Shown: positions 8,981-20,200, numbered from the stretch's first letter. The stretch is DNA of 64,000 nucleotides from Bacillus thuringiensis (GCF_001182785.1 NZ_CP012100.1:310001-374000), one strand, 5' to 3'. The notes: generated from the letters alone by a model not told the origin. Made by a program: numbers and translations.

Positions 8981-10447
8981 AACATAACATTAACAAGCGA
9001 TTACTTATCAAAAACGTTTGTACCTATCTAAACTTCAAGATCTATATTAGTTGAACATTAGTCCATTGCAACAGATTGCACGGAAATAAGTTAATTAATA
9101 AACTACCTATAAAAATGTTTCAATGCTAGTAAGACATAAAAAAGAAACACCCTGAAACTATCAATCTCATGTTGATACCGACGGAAAGATAACTGGTTTT
9201 TAACCTTTCATTTGTTATTAACATGTCAACTGAGATTAACATGTTAACTGACTGTTTTCTTTTGTTATCGATATCGTTTCGAATAAGATTGACATAACAT
9301 TAACAATAAGGTGTCAAAAAAGAAGAATCGTTTATAGCTTTCAAGATTTCAAAATCTATATCGGTTGAAATTTTTCTGCTGCGGCAGTTTTCTCGAAGTG
9401 AATCTGGTGACGATCTATCCTAGAAAATGACTCGACACCATCAAAACATAGCTAAAAATTTAATCGGGATAATAAATAATGACAGCATTTTACCCTTTAT
9501 TTATCATTAACATATAGTCTAAAAACAACACATAGAAAGGAATGCTATCTATATTGTTAATGTCATATCAATAATTTTCAGTTAACATTAATATGACATT
9601 AACAATTAAGTAGTTCAAATACGCATTAATACAGATCTTGGGTCTTGGCGATCTGTATTAATTATAAATTTATTTACTACAACAGGTTTCTAATGAAAAA
9701 TCAAAAATACTCTAATAGAACTATAATTGCACTTAGAAACCAACAAGAACTCCATACAATTGATAGTTTCTTATTAGTGACACCGAAAAATTAACAGTTT
9801 TTCCTTTGTCTATCATTGATATATAACCTGAAATTAACATGTTAAGCGATTGTTTTCTTTTGTTATCGATATTATTCTGATTGATATTGATATAACATTA
9901 ACAATAAGGTGTCAAAAAGGAGAAGTGTTTATAACTTTCAAGATTTCAAAAACTATATTGGTGATTTTTTTCTTCTGTGGCGGTTTGCTCGAAGCGAATC
10001 TAGTGATGATCTATCGTAGAAGTTGTTTTCACACTATCAAAAAATAGTTAAAATTTAATTACAATAACAAATGACGACGGTAATTCAATGCTTTTCAGCC
10101 TTTGTTTATCATTGATATATGGTCTAAAGGCGATACGTAGTGAGCAATACTGTCTATATTGTTAATGTCATATCAACAATTTTCGTTAAACATTGTTATA
10201 ACATTAACAATTATGTAGTTGTAATACGCATAGATGCAGATCTTGGATCTTCGAAATTTGCATTAGTTAAAAATTTATCTACCACAACAGGTTTCTATTG
10301 AAAAATTAAAAAAGAAAACATCCTAAAAGAACAAATCATTTGTAATTGATATGTAACCTGAGATTAACATGTTAATAGAGCTAGTTATCTATTAATGGTA
10401 GTGTCATATCAACTATCACTCATACGTATTGACATGACATTAACAAT
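8981..10447. repeat. 16-bp ACATTAACAA element, six forward and two or three reverse copies
   Basis: Forward copies end in ATAACATTAACAA or ATGACATTAACAA near 8981-8996, 9291-9306, 9591-9606, 9891-9905, 10195-10210 and 10431-10447. Reverse copies (ATTGTTAATGTCATAT) lie at 9553-9568 and 10158-10173. Two forward/reverse pairs form inverted repeats around about 22 bases, typical of a protein-binding site or origin hairpin. Confidence 0.75.
9200..10345. repeat. imperfect tandem duplication of about 600 bp
   Basis: Landmarks recur with an offset of 599-605 bp: GTTATCGATAT (9263 and 9862), the word AAGGTGTCAAAAA, AACTTTCAAGATTTCAAAA-like words, CTCGAAG(T/C)GAATCT, TCTATATTGTTAATGTCATA, and ACAACAGGTTTCTA near 9680 and 10283. 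Many substitutions separate the copies, so the duplication is old. Confidence 0.8.
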
Positions 10448-11235
10448 CATTGATTCTAAAGTTGAAAATATACATACAAATAGAGTTTTAGATTCTACAT
10501 CTATTAAAAGGCTTTTTTCTATAGCAAAATTCACTGGATAAATCGGAGAAGATATCATTCTTGAAAGTATTTTGATAGTAACCAAAAACAATAAATCACT
10601 TTTTATTAATTCCGATTTAAAAGTGGCAATTGTATGAATCAATTTTGATTATATAGAGATCACTTGTAAGGGGTGATACCCCCTAGAAAAAGTGAGTTTA
10701 TATTAAACCGCATAAAAGTACTTCAACAACCTATAATAGCCTTCACGTGCATTCTAAAGACCTACTGAAACCAATTAACTATACCGTTCATGGTTTTCTA
10801 ATATCGAGTATCATAAATTACAATAAATATAGGCCTTTATTTACTATTAGTATGGGCTTTTCGCTTTAGATTTATACATACTTTTTAGTTTTTAAGTCTT
10901 TAAGTTTAATGCTATATCCTTATAATTTATTTACAAATCACTAATATTTTCTTATCATTAATATATTGTAGACTAATTTGTTAATTTCATAGCAACAATA
11001 ATCATTAATAACTAACGGATTATTAACTGGACATTAGCAATAGTTAATTCCAAATCCTTATTTATCAACTTCATGTTAACAAGTGATACTTTATATATCA
11101 ACGACACATTTCATGTGAATGTCAATCGATAAAGGTATTGAGGTTTATATCGTCGAAAGACACTTAACATGTCAATCTCACTTTATATGTTAATTCCATT
11201 TTGCTATGGCCATTATATTTCAAGGAGGTACAACG

Positions 11236-11985
11236 ATGATTGAACAAGATAACAAAAATACAACTGAACATATGGAGTCAAATAATACAAACTCTAGTCA
11301 TGAAGATACTTTTGAAAAAGCTTGGCGAATAACAGAGTTTTCAAAACTAGTAGGCCGACATCATAACACTGTATACAATTGGTTCAATATCCTAGAGGAA
11401 AAGGGGTTACACGGAACATTAAGAACCAATAATACAAATGAAAAGCTATATAACACACTGGATTTAGACATAGCTTTATTTATCAAGCTAAAAAGGGATG
11501 AAAAGTGGTCGCTAGATGCAATTATTGAGCTTTTACCACATCAATTTGAACTAAGACCAGTTTCTCCAGAAAATCAAACCAGTGAAGTCTCAACCCAATT
11601 AAACATGCAGGAAGCTGCAGCGACTATTGAAAAAATAGTAGAGCAAAAGATTCAAATGCATTTACAAAACATTGAATTAGAGTATCAAGGAAAGTTTGAA
11701 GATGCTATACGTGCAGTGCTCCCTGAACCAGAAGACCCTGAAATGTTAAAAGAGCGCCAAAGACAAGAAAGACTAGATAATATGATAATTCAACATAGAG
11801 CGCGTACAGAATTAAGAAAACAAGCTGAAAGAGAGTGGAGTTCACAACCAGAAGAAACTCGTATTAAAAAAGTTGGTTGGTTTAAAAAAGAGGAAGATCT
11901 TGCGAGAAAACAACTTTTCATAGAAAACTATATTGATGAGAACATGATTGAATACATGAAAAATGTAATGAAAACAGAAAAATAA
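11236..11985 (+). CDS. tubY: TubY-like MerR-type DNA-binding protein of the TubZ locus
   Basis: A 249-residue protein with an N-terminal MerR-like helix-turn-helix (WRITEFSKLVGRHHNTVYNWFNILEEKGL, about residues 25-55), a long charged helical middle (about residues 130-200) and a basic/amphipathic C-terminal helix. This arrangement and the convergent position next to tubZ match TubY of pXO1/pBtoxis-type TubZRC systems, where it modulates TubZ filaments and/or expression. ATG at 11236 follows AAGGAGG by 7 bases; an upstream ATG at 11206 has no such site. It shares a bidirectional terminator with tubZ. Confidence 0.8.
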   Translation: MIEQDNKNTTEHMESNNTNSSHEDTFEKAWRITEFSKLVGRHHNTVYNWFNILEEKGLHGTLRTNNTNEKLYNTLDLDIALFIKLKRDEKWSLDAIIELLPHQFELRPVSPENQTSEVSTQLNMQEAAATIEKIVEQKIQMHLQNIELEYQGKFEDAIRAVLPEPEDPEMLKERQRQERLDNMIIQHRARTELRKQAEREWSSQPEETRIKKVGWFKKEEDLARKQLFIENYIDENMIEYMKNVMKTEK

Positions 11986-12014
11986 GCCTGGAAAACTCCA
12001 GGCTTATTTTTTAT
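11984..12014. terminator. bidirectional terminator between tubY and tubZ
   Basis: AAGCCTGGA pairs with TCCAGGCTT around AAAC, followed by ATTTTTTATTTT on the plus strand. It overlaps the last bases of both convergent genes and can serve each. Confidence 0.85.
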
Positions 12015-13459
12015 TTTGTTCCGAACATCTTATCGGGATCCATAAATGCAGCTAATTCTTCATCATTTTGCGTTTGTGGTTCTTCATCTTTAACTGGTTC
12101 TAATTCAAAGTAATCACCAAAGTTAATATTGAAGTCATCGTCCGAGTCCTGCGCTTCAATAGTATTAATTTGTGACTTTGTATATTGAATTTGACTTTGT
12201 TTTTCTTTAAATTCATTATATTCTTCAACTAATCCTTTAGATAAACGTGATGGTAGTGCATCTGTCTTATAGAAAGTATACACGCTGCCCATAAAGTCAT
12301 TTTTACTCACTAAATAACCATTAAAAACAGTTCCATTGATTGGTAGTTTATTTGTCACTTCTACTTTTGCATCATCCATAAATGAGTCATCAATGTTCTT
12401 CTGTTCATCTAAAATTGCTAACATACCAAAATGATGTACCTTCGATGCCTCTAAATCTCCATTTTCATTTGTCTTCATTAGGTCAATAGGGTGATGGAAT
12501 GAGCTTCCTTTCAATGATTCTGAGAACATATCTACAATTTCTTCACTGTTTTCAATTTGATTCATATTACGTGAAACCTTATTAATTACTAAACAGCCTG
12601 TTCTTTCTAGTAAAATTCGTTTAAAGTCCTGAGAATCTAGAATTACTGATGTTCCTGAACCATTTGCAGCTGTATTTAACTCATGAATAATATCTCCAAT
12701 GCGTTGGTTTGCATAGTCTCGTGAGTTTCCAATGCCTTTTTTCTCATTTTCGTTTAATCCCTTAAACTCATCATAGAAGTGTTGGTTATCTGCAAATACA
12801 ACAAATGCAACGCCTTTCGCTGGATCATTAGCTAAGTTCCAAATTTCTTGTGAAAATTTATTCACCTGTCTTAGTACATCAGGCCCATCAGCTCTAACTG
12901 GAAGTGTAACTACAATACCCATTTTAATAAAATCTTTACGCTCAATAGCATTATTGAAAGCAATTCTTGCATACTTTTGTTGATTTTTTATTAATTCTTC
13001 TCTAGGAATTTTCATTGCCATACTTTTAAGTTCTTCAGCAATTACAGGTTTATTATGAAAAGCGGAGAATTCTTCAATTGCTTGAATAATTGTAGATGTA
13101 CCTGTACCACCGCCTAAACCTGCAAAAAATAGTACTAATTCATCAGTTGGTCTAACACGTTCCGTTATGAATTCTTTTAATTTATCTTTAGCTTCTTCAT
13201 TAGATTCTAAAACCTTTACAGCACGCTCAGGATTCTTACCCAAACCACCTAATTTTAGTGAAACTTGGTTACTTTTCGGCACATTTTTCAGTTCAGCTAA
13301 ATCACCATCATTACTATTCAATGCTAGGCAATTATAAACTGCTGTACCGTCTGTATGCTTATACTCAGCAAACTTATCTACCATTCTAGTTCCAGCTTGA
13401 CCAAAACCAACCATAGTCATTTTCACAGCTACTTCGTTTTTCAGAAAGTTTTTTGCCAT
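12011..13459 (-). CDS. tubZ: TubZ, tubulin/FtsZ-like plasmid segregation GTPase
   Basis: A 482-residue tubulin-superfamily GTPase that forms treadmilling filaments to move the TubR-bound centromere. GFGQAGT (about residues 18-24) is the N-terminal nucleotide-binding loop, and GGGTGTS (about 116-122) the tubulin signature (T4) loop. The length matches TubZ of pBtoxis/RepX of pXO1. The acidic C-terminal tail is typical of the TubR-binding region. Its ATG overlaps the tubR stop by one base (TAATG), so translation is probably coupled. In this plasmid family the same operon is also needed for replication. Confidence 0.96.
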   Translation of the reverse strand: MAKNFLKNEVAVKMTMVGFGQAGTRMVDKFAEYKHTDGTAVYNCLALNSNDGDLAELKNVPKSNQVSLKLGGLGKNPERAVKVLESNEEAKDKLKEFITERVRPTDELVLFFAGLGGGTGTSTIIQAIEEFSAFHNKPVIAEELKSMAMKIPREELIKNQQKYARIAFNNAIERKDFIKMGIVVTLPVRADGPDVLRQVNKFSQEIWNLANDPAKGVAFVVFADNQHFYDEFKGLNENEKKGIGNSRDYANQRIGDIIHELNTAANGSGTSVILDSQDFKRILLERTGCLVINKVSRNMNQIENSEEIVDMFSESLKGSSFHHPIDLMKTNENGDLEASKVHHFGMLAILDEQKNIDDSFMDDAKVEVTNKLPINGTVFNGYLVSKNDFMGSVYTFYKTDALPSRLSKGLVEEYNEFKEKQSQIQYTKSQINTIEAQDSDDDFNINFGDYFELEPVKDEEPQTQNDEELAAFMDPDKMFGTK

Positions 13460-13893
13460 TATTTTATCTCTCCCTTATTCTCATTACTTTTTTTACGTTT
13501 CCCTAATTCAACTAATACTTGTTGTCCCCTAATAGTTGAAATTAAAAACTTATACGGATGCATAATTTTTTCTGTTATTAATGACATTGAAGCTAAAGTA
13601 GCAACACTACCTTCTGCCGATCTTCTTGAAATGTTAGTTCTTTCAATTTCTAATGAATAGGATTTACCCTTAGGTTTCTTTACTCTCCTATCAATAACAA
13701 CACTTTCTACTATTTCATTTATTGAGATTCCTCTCATATACTTTGTCTCTTGGTATTGTTTGTTTACTTGAGATCCTATGTAATGAAATACATTGTAGAG
13801 TATTTCGTCTCCTTCAATAATGTCTGCAAACATTTCCACAACTTCTTCAGTGAATTTGTTTTGTTTATATTTTTCACTTAATACCTCGTTCAA
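13459..13893 (-). CDS. tubR: TubR, centromere-binding partner of TubZ
   Basis: A 144-residue protein directly upstream of and overlapping tubZ. A winged helix-turn-helix is visible (SYSLEIERTNISRRSAEGSVATLASMSLITEK), as in TubR, which binds tubC iterons as dimers, links them to TubZ and represses its own operon. The start is TTG at 13893 behind AAGGGGGGG. The upstream region (13930-14430) has the expected repeated sites. Assignment rests on gene order, size and fold rather than strong sequence recall. Confidence 0.88.
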   Translation of the reverse strand: MNEVLSEKYKQNKFTEEVVEMFADIIEGDEILYNVFHYIGSQVNKQYQETKYMRGISINEIVESVVIDRRVKKPKGKSYSLEIERTNISRRSAEGSVATLASMSLITEKIMHPYKFLISTIRGQQVLVELGKRKKSNENKGEIK

Positions 13894-13929
13894 GTTGTCC
13901 CCCCCTTAAAACGTTGGTTAATTATTCCT

Positions 13930-14430
13930 AAAAATATATTACATCATTGTAAGACGTATATCAAGTCATTATATATAAGCCTTATATTAAGTTGTTATAT
14001 ATAAGACTTATATAACATTTACAAAATGTAAAATTGAAACAATGTCCTATATATCAACGTCAAATATATAAGACGTATATGAAAGTCGTTCATATACGCA
14101 GTAAATAAAACATGTTAATATCAGGTTTCATATAACTAACAATAACCATTAAACAATAAATATGAGTGCAGTATTTATGTATATTTTGATCTAGAATTAT
14201 AATTCCAATATATAATACTCCTAAAATAACGTACTATTATCATGGTCATTTGATTTATACACCTTATATATACGAACTACATATAAGACGTATGTATAAA
14301 CACTTATTATTAAAGGTTTTATATGCTTTTATATTAATTTCATGTCAATAGAATATTACCACGGATTATTACACGACTCATTTAAAGGTCTTATATGAAA
14401 GACTTATAAATAAAACGTGTATATAACCCT
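13930..14430. promoter_or_regulatory. tubC-like centromere/operator with repeated TATAAGAC sites
   Basis: At least seven variants of TATATAAGACKTATAT occur upstream of tubR, for example at 13951, 13973, 13997, 14067, 14282 and two near 14390-14420. Similar half-sites (GGTTTTATATGC) lie between. No gene is present. Iterons in this position are the centromere and operator of TubZRC systems and lie close to the origin in pBtoxis-type replicons. Confidence 0.75.
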
Positions 14431-14433
14431 ATA

Positions 14434-14468
14434 AAAAAAGAGTAATACTTCTTAAGTATTACTCTTTT
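14434..14468. terminator. bidirectional terminator
   Basis: AAGAGTAATACTT pairs with AAGTATTACTCTT around a 3-base loop, flanked by A and T runs. It ends the minus-strand gene at 14471 and insulates tubC. Confidence 0.85.
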
Positions 14469-14470
14469 AA

Positions 14471-15127
14471 CTATATAGTTTTATATAAAACACTTAGTTT
14501 ATTGAAAAGAACTTCATGATCTTGCTTCTTATTTACCAACTCATTTCTCCCTTTGTTGTCAACAGAAAGGAAAGGGGATGTTAATGTCATATTATATTTA
14601 GTTATTTCTTTTATTAATTCTGTAGTAATTTCAGAGATTTGCAGGAATAATACATAAAATTGTGATTCATTTTCATTCAATTGGCTAGTTTTATAGTTAA
14701 GTTCTACAAACTTGTCAGTATAACTTGTCAATTTGATATCAATATAATCTCTATAACTAACATGTGAAGTCATAATGCTGTTAAACTCAGCTAAATTAAA
14801 TAATTTCTTTGTTAGACATAGGTTTACTAAATAAATCCTGTATAAAGCTTTAAATGAAATAACATATTTAGCTCTTTTTTTTATTAATTGGATGTATTCA
14901 CCGTATTTGTTAATTAAATATCTTAACTGATTTGATTTTATCCTCAAAATTCTACTAACCTGTGAGGTATTATACGTTTTATAAGGATCTAGTGCTGCAA
15001 ACTGTAATGGAATTATCTCATACTCATTATTTAATGTGTTGATTACTTTAGTATAAAGAAAGTCTGTTTCAAATTCACTTTGTATTATCCTTGTTATTAA
15101 CCCATATTCTGTGTTCCAATTCCGCAT
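14471..15127 (-). CDS. helix-turn-helix-like protein, possible regulator
   Basis: A 218-residue protein of unrecognised family. Residues about 45-75 (YNTSQVSRILRIKSNQLRYLINKYG) look like a MerR/excisionase-type helix-turn-helix; the remainder is predicted mostly helical. The start is ATG at 15127, placed 5-6 bases after AAGGGGTG; an earlier in-frame ATG lacks a ribosome site. It lies between the tubC region and the transfer genes and is divergent from the latter, so it may control either partition or transfer. Resemblance of domain order to TubY is noted but weak. Confidence 0.6.
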   Translation of the reverse strand: MRNWNTEYGLITRIIQSEFETDFLYTKVINTLNNEYEIIPLQFAALDPYKTYNTSQVSRILRIKSNQLRYLINKYGEYIQLIKKRAKYVISFKALYRIYLVNLCLTKKLFNLAEFNSIMTSHVSYRDYIDIKLTSYTDKFVELNYKTSQLNENESQFYVLFLQISEITTELIKEITKYNMTLTSPFLSVDNKGRNELVNKKQDHEVLFNKLSVLYKTI

Positions 15128-15344
15128 TTTTTCACCCCTTAAATCAGATTGTAACATGCAAAATATGAAATATACACAATTTTCATTTACTTTATTATGT
15201 TTATTTACTTATTTCTTTTATGATGTAATTTTTCCTTCTGACAAACGGATACCTCTACAGAATTAAATACAATTCTGTTTAATACTTAATTTTATCCATG
15301 CAAAAGTATATTCACTGTACATTTTAACTATTTTTGATACTCTA

Positions 15345-15515
15345 CACCTACATGACGAAGTACATATGACGAATCCTTTTTTTATCATTAGAGTTCGTCA
15401 TATGTTCTCTTATCTATGTCGAAGAACATATGACGAACTCTAATAGAAATTTTCTACTTGATATCATTAGATTTAATTACCCACACCTGACGAAATGATA
15501 TATGTTTTTAAACTG
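15345..15515. promoter_or_regulatory. long inverted repeat with TGACGAA sites: oriT or operator candidate
   Basis: A perfect 22-bp inverted repeat (15387-15408 and 15423-15444) encloses 14 bases. Its arms contain TTCGTCATATG/CATATGACGAA. Two more copies of the TGACGAA word lie just before it (ACATGACGAAG, CATATGACGAATC) and one after (CACCTGACGAAATG). The rest of 15128-15695 is AT-rich and gene-free. Position directly upstream of the relaxation/coupling genes suits an origin of transfer or the operator of that operon. Confidence 0.55.
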
Positions 15516-15695
15516 ATAGTTCATAGGGGATAATGGGTTACTTTTTTGTAAATTTCAGTTAAAATATACTTTAATCATTTTTATGTACTGAACTGCTTAA
15601 TTTATCTAGCATTAATTACTTTCATTTGTTGACAATTGCACTCAATTTTATGCAAGTTTCCGTATATTATTTTCATATCAAGGGAGTGTTTAAAA

Positions 15696-17246
15696 TTGAA
15701 AAAATCATTTGATTATACCGTTAAATATATCGTCGGGGAAAATGATCGTGGAGTTTATTTTAATCGTTCTGACATTTTTACAGTTTTATTTTTATATGAA
15801 CAACGAACAGTATCTCAAATTCAATTACGCAAATTTTATGAATTGATAAGTGGAGAACCTATAAGTCGAACTACATTTTCATCAAAGCTAACCAAGTGGG
15901 CTAAAATGAAATTAATAAAAAAAGAAAACATAAGTGTGAGAAAAAAGCGCGGATTTACATTGGATTTTGTTTCTATCTCTTCAAAAGGGGTTAAAATATT
16001 ATACCGATTGAAATTAATTTCTGATTGTAGTACCTCATTTGTTACCAAAAGGCAGTATGAACACAATATAGCTATTACACAATTTGTATTAAATTTACTT
16101 GAAGCAGAATCCCAAAATGAACATACTGGTGCAATTGTAGGTGGTAAGGGAGATTATCTTTTTCCGCTAAACTCGATTGTGAAGCAAAACTTACATTTGC
16201 CAAACCTAATGTACTCCAATTCAAATGATGCTTACTTTTTATACGAAGATGAAGAGTATCGCGAAATGTTTCAACCAGAACTTCAACCCGTTTCTTTCCT
16301 ACCAGATTTACCTCAACTTGTATATTCATTTCGTCCATCTAAAGAATTTTATCCTGACTCAAAGGGAAACCCATTAATCATTCCTGATTGGGTTATTACT
16401 TGTAACAATTCTATTATCAACATTGAAGTTGATACAGGATCGGAAAACATTCCGTTTTTAGAAAATAAGTTAAAAAAATATCTCGATATCGCTGCCGCTA
16501 GCCCATCTAAGCAGTATTACGTGTTATTTTCTGTTATCGATGACTCCTACCATACCATTTCTACTTACAAAAAACGGACCACACGTGTAACAAATTTGAA
16601 AAAATCCTTTAGCAATATACCACGTTTATGTGTAGTGGATAACCTCAATGTTTACGTATGCAATATGGGTGGGGCGGCACTTGTAGTAAATAATATTCTT
16701 CAAGAAATTCGCAAAACTAATAGTTTAAGTAAAAATCACCTACTCAAAAAAATCACTGAACGTTTAAACATAAATTCTTCTTTCCCTTATTCGGTAGAGT
16801 GGATATCTAATAAAAATGAAATGCAAACGAAAGGAATTCAGCATTCTAAACTACTTGAGCTAACAGATGACATTTTGGTATTACGAAAAAAATCATCTGA
16901 TGAAGAAAAAAATTCTTTAGATTACTTAGAAATATTATGTATATCAACAATACTTAAGGTAGGGGAGGTTAACGCACACTTTAAATTACAACAATTATCA
17001 GGATTGTTGGCCATGCAAAATCAACACCGAACACTAAACCCAATTAAGATCTTGGGGATATATGAAGCGGATGAATTAGAGCGTGGGCAGCAAGCCATTT
17101 TTACTGATTTGTTTCACAATTCCATAGCACCAGAGAATATAGTATTGGCTACTTCTGCTGAATTGCTTAATTTCACCGCTTCTTTTTATTCGTTAAAAGA
17201 GAGGGTGAAACAAGAATTTGGAGAATGCAGTTCAAAAGAATACTGA
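15696..17246 (+). CDS. Replic_Relax (replication-relaxation) family protein
   Basis: A 516-residue protein. The N-terminal winged helix (about residues 15-80, FTVLFLYEQRTVSQIQLRKFYEL..) precedes the motif RQYEHNIAITQFVLNLLEA. A nuclease-like strand pattern follows: PDWVI, then NIEVDTGSENIPFLENKLKKY, where E, D and K fit the PD-(D/E)XK-like core of the replication-relaxation family. These proteins accompany coupling proteins on Gram-positive mobile elements and are thought to act at oriT. The start is TTG at 15696, 7 bases after AGGGAGTG. The end overlaps the VirD4-like gene by 29 bases, so the two are probably translationally coupled. Confidence 0.75.
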   Translation: MKKSFDYTVKYIVGENDRGVYFNRSDIFTVLFLYEQRTVSQIQLRKFYELISGEPISRTTFSSKLTKWAKMKLIKKENISVRKKRGFTLDFVSISSKGVKILYRLKLISDCSTSFVTKRQYEHNIAITQFVLNLLEAESQNEHTGAIVGGKGDYLFPLNSIVKQNLHLPNLMYSNSNDAYFLYEDEEYREMFQPELQPVSFLPDLPQLVYSFRPSKEFYPDSKGNPLIIPDWVITCNNSIINIEVDTGSENIPFLENKLKKYLDIAAASPSKQYYVLFSVIDDSYHTISTYKKRTTRVTNLKKSFSNIPRLCVVDNLNVYVCNMGGAALVVNNILQEIRKTNSLSKNHLLKKITERLNINSSFPYSVEWISNKNEMQTKGIQHSKLLELTDDILVLRKKSSDEEKNSLDYLEILCISTILKVGEVNAHFKLQQLSGLLAMQNQHRTLNPIKILGIYEADELERGQQAIFTDLFHNSIAPENIVLATSAELLNFTASFYSLKERVKQEFGECSSKEY

Positions 17247-20200
17247 ACTCAATAATACACCTGGTAATGGGGAGGATCCAAAAGCCGGAAAGAGCAAGAA
17301 AAATTCCTATACAGTTACAATCGACATTACAAAAAGCTGGAAATATCGTTTAGTGGCTCGCTCTTCTTACTATGTTGTGACATTACTACTGCTGCTAGCT
17401 TGGTATTTTGCTTTCAGGGGAATATATAAATACGCTTCTTTCTGGTCAATACAAATGGGCGTTCCATTACCTACCTTAAGTATCTTCGGTAATCCGTTCG
17501 AAACTAATTATTACATTGAAACCTTTTTTAGCTTTTGGATTTTAATTTATACTTGGCAGCTTTCAACCAAGGTTAAGACTTATCAGGAGATAAAACGTAG
17601 ATGGTTTATTTTCTCGATGATGTTAATCGGTATAGTTGCCCAGTTCTTATGGGCGTTTAGTGCTCCATTAGCTAAGATATTTATTCCATTCTTAAACTCG
17701 AAAGCTGGAGAGGTTTCACTAAATGACAAAGGATTAGAAGATACTATCCTTTCAAATTTCAGTAATACCATGCACCTTGTATTTGCTATACCTGTAATTA
17801 TTATTATTCTCGTACTCTTATGGCTCTTTAAGATTTTTTATGAACATAAAAAAGAGCTTTTAGATGCATTCGGAAAATGGGAATACGTATTTAAAATACC
17901 TGGTTGGATGCTTTCCTTTTTGAATGATGATCGTCAACGAAAACTTGCTACTTCATTACACAGATTTTTCACTGAAAAAAATCCATCAAAATTGCCAGAA
18001 CCCGATATCTTTCTTGGTCCTAACAGTGCTACACGGGAAATGGCAGTAATACAAGGCAAGTCTTTAACACTTAATATAATGATCATCGGTAACATTGGTA
18101 CAGGTAAATCAGCTGCACTAGGTTTACCAATTGCTAATCAAATTCTTGACTATATGGCTTCAATGATTAATAACTTTAAAACCTTATATGCAAGAAAAGA
18201 TTATCATTCAGAGGATGTAAAAGGAACGCAGGTAAATGGTCTTACAGTTATCGAGCCATCTAATGACTTCTGCGAAAAGGTATATAACTTGGTATTGGCA
18301 CACAAGATTCCCGATAGTGTTATTTTTTATTTAGATCCAACAAATCCTGATACCCCTTCAATAAATTTCGTACGTGGTCCAGTTGATAAAGTTGCTGAGA
18401 TGTTATGTTCAGTATTAACGGGGCTCTCTGATAATGGAGCAGGAAATCCTTTCTTCGTTCAATCTGAGCGTTCCCATCTTAAACAACATATTTACTTGTT
18501 AAAACTCCATGATTCAAAATTTGAAGCTAGATTTGAACATTTAATTGATATGTATAATGATGCTAATCTCGTTTTTGAGATGCATCTCAAGTTAAAAGGG
18601 CGACTTCCAAATGATATTGAATCTATACCTGATAGAGATGAGAGAAATCATTGGCGCATAATGAAGCAAGTTGATGAATGGTTTGATTTAAATTATGTGC
18701 CTGAAATTTCTGGCGGTCGTGGGGGAGGGGAAGTTGTTTATCATACTGAAGGGAAATACTATGGGCAGCCAAAGATTATCGATAAACAAGAAACCTTCGT
18801 TCGTGGTTTACGAAACACATTAAATGATATTTCAGCTCAACCTCTGCTCCGTCGTGTATTATGTGGTCCATCAGATTTTGACTTTGAAAAGCATTTGGAA
18901 TTTGGAGGTATCCTTTTAATCAATACAGCGAAAGGGGAACTTTCTGACCTATCTGATGTATTCGGCAAATTATGTTTATATGCAGTGCAAAATGCTGTTT
19001 TCCGTCGTAAACCTAACGTATCTCCATACCATCCCGTTTTAGTTGATGAGTTTGCTGATTACATTTATAAAGCATTTAAAAGTTTTCCTGCTCAATCACG
19101 TAAATATAAAGCTCCTTTAATTGTTATTGCACAAACAATTAGTCAATTAGCAATTGAACATGGCCCAAGATTCATGGATATCCTGTTAGGTACATTTCGT
19201 AATAAACTTGTTTATGGTGATGTTACTAATGAAGATGCTAAATTGTTTAGTAAGCTTATGGGTACGAAAACAATTTATGAAGCACGTGAAGGTGATCAAG
19301 AAATTGATATGGTAACAGCTGAAACGAAAACTCAAAGTACACGTAGAACATCCTACTCTTATTCGAAAACAGAGGTACCCATTCTTTCTGAAAATGATAT
19401 ATTAATTCAAAAAGCATTCCAGTGTGCTGCTAAAATTGTAAAAGATAATGCTCCTCAAGGAGGAATACAAGTAAATGCAAACTTTGTTCCTGCCACTGAG
19501 TTTAAAACAGCTAAGATTCAAGTTGATGCAGAAGCAGCTGTTTATTGGCTAAAAATTCGTGAAGAATCATTGAATACAGAAATTAAATATGATGATTATG
19601 TCACAGATACAGATGTTGATAGTGAAGAAAATGTAATTGAAGAATTGAGTACACCTACAACAGTGCCGACTGCAATAGAAGGTTGGTTACAGAAGTTAAG
19701 TCCTGATACTTATGATTATTACAATAACGAAGATGATACTGACAATGAAGATGAATTAACAAATAATCAACCTGTGCAAGATAACTCAAGAAAATCTGCT
19801 CCAAGACTTGAAAAAGGGGAAACTATAGCATCAATTCCTACTTCTAATACAACGGAACACGCAAAAATTAATGAAGTGATTAATGTGCAAAAAGAGAATG
19901 TACCAGATACCAGTAAACATAGAGAACCTATTGAACTTATCAAGAAAGCACCAGTTATTACTGAAACTCCAATAGAAGTGCCAAGAGCGAAGCATACACC
20001 ACAATATAGAGAGCCTGCTTACACATCGACTGTTACCCATAATCAGCAGGAACAGGAAATTCAACGAACTGCAGAAATCAATGGTAAAAATACAACATCT
20101 AACTTAACAATGCAATGGTTACAGCAACAAATGGCTGCTACTGTTTCTCAAGATGATAAAAACACATTACCTATAGATGAAATGCAAGGCGGCTCTCGTC

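Larger units (their letters stand above)
8423..11235. other. 2.8-kb gene-free repeat region upstream of tubY
   Basis: No open frame here has a ribosome site and credible protein. The DNA is AT-rich and built from diverged repeats: an imperfect 600-bp tandem duplication (about 9200-9745 and 9800-10345), a shorter related block at 8855-9060 and related scraps to 11195. Recurrent words are CATTAACAAT, TTAACATGTTAA and GTTAATGTCATATCAA. There is also an isolated palindrome ATTGCGC-6-GCGCAAT at 8714-8733. It may be an origin, a centromere-like locus or a large operator field; nothing in the sequence decides among these. Confidence 0.6.

Noticed and set aside
9850..10642. Short open frames in the gene-free repeat region
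   Set aside because: No ribosome sites, low-complexity hydrophobic products, and not conserved between the two 600-bp copies.
15417..15423. TGTCGAA in the loop of the 22-bp inverted repeat as a Spo0A site
   Set aside because: Single box without a tandem partner or a matching -10; likely chance.
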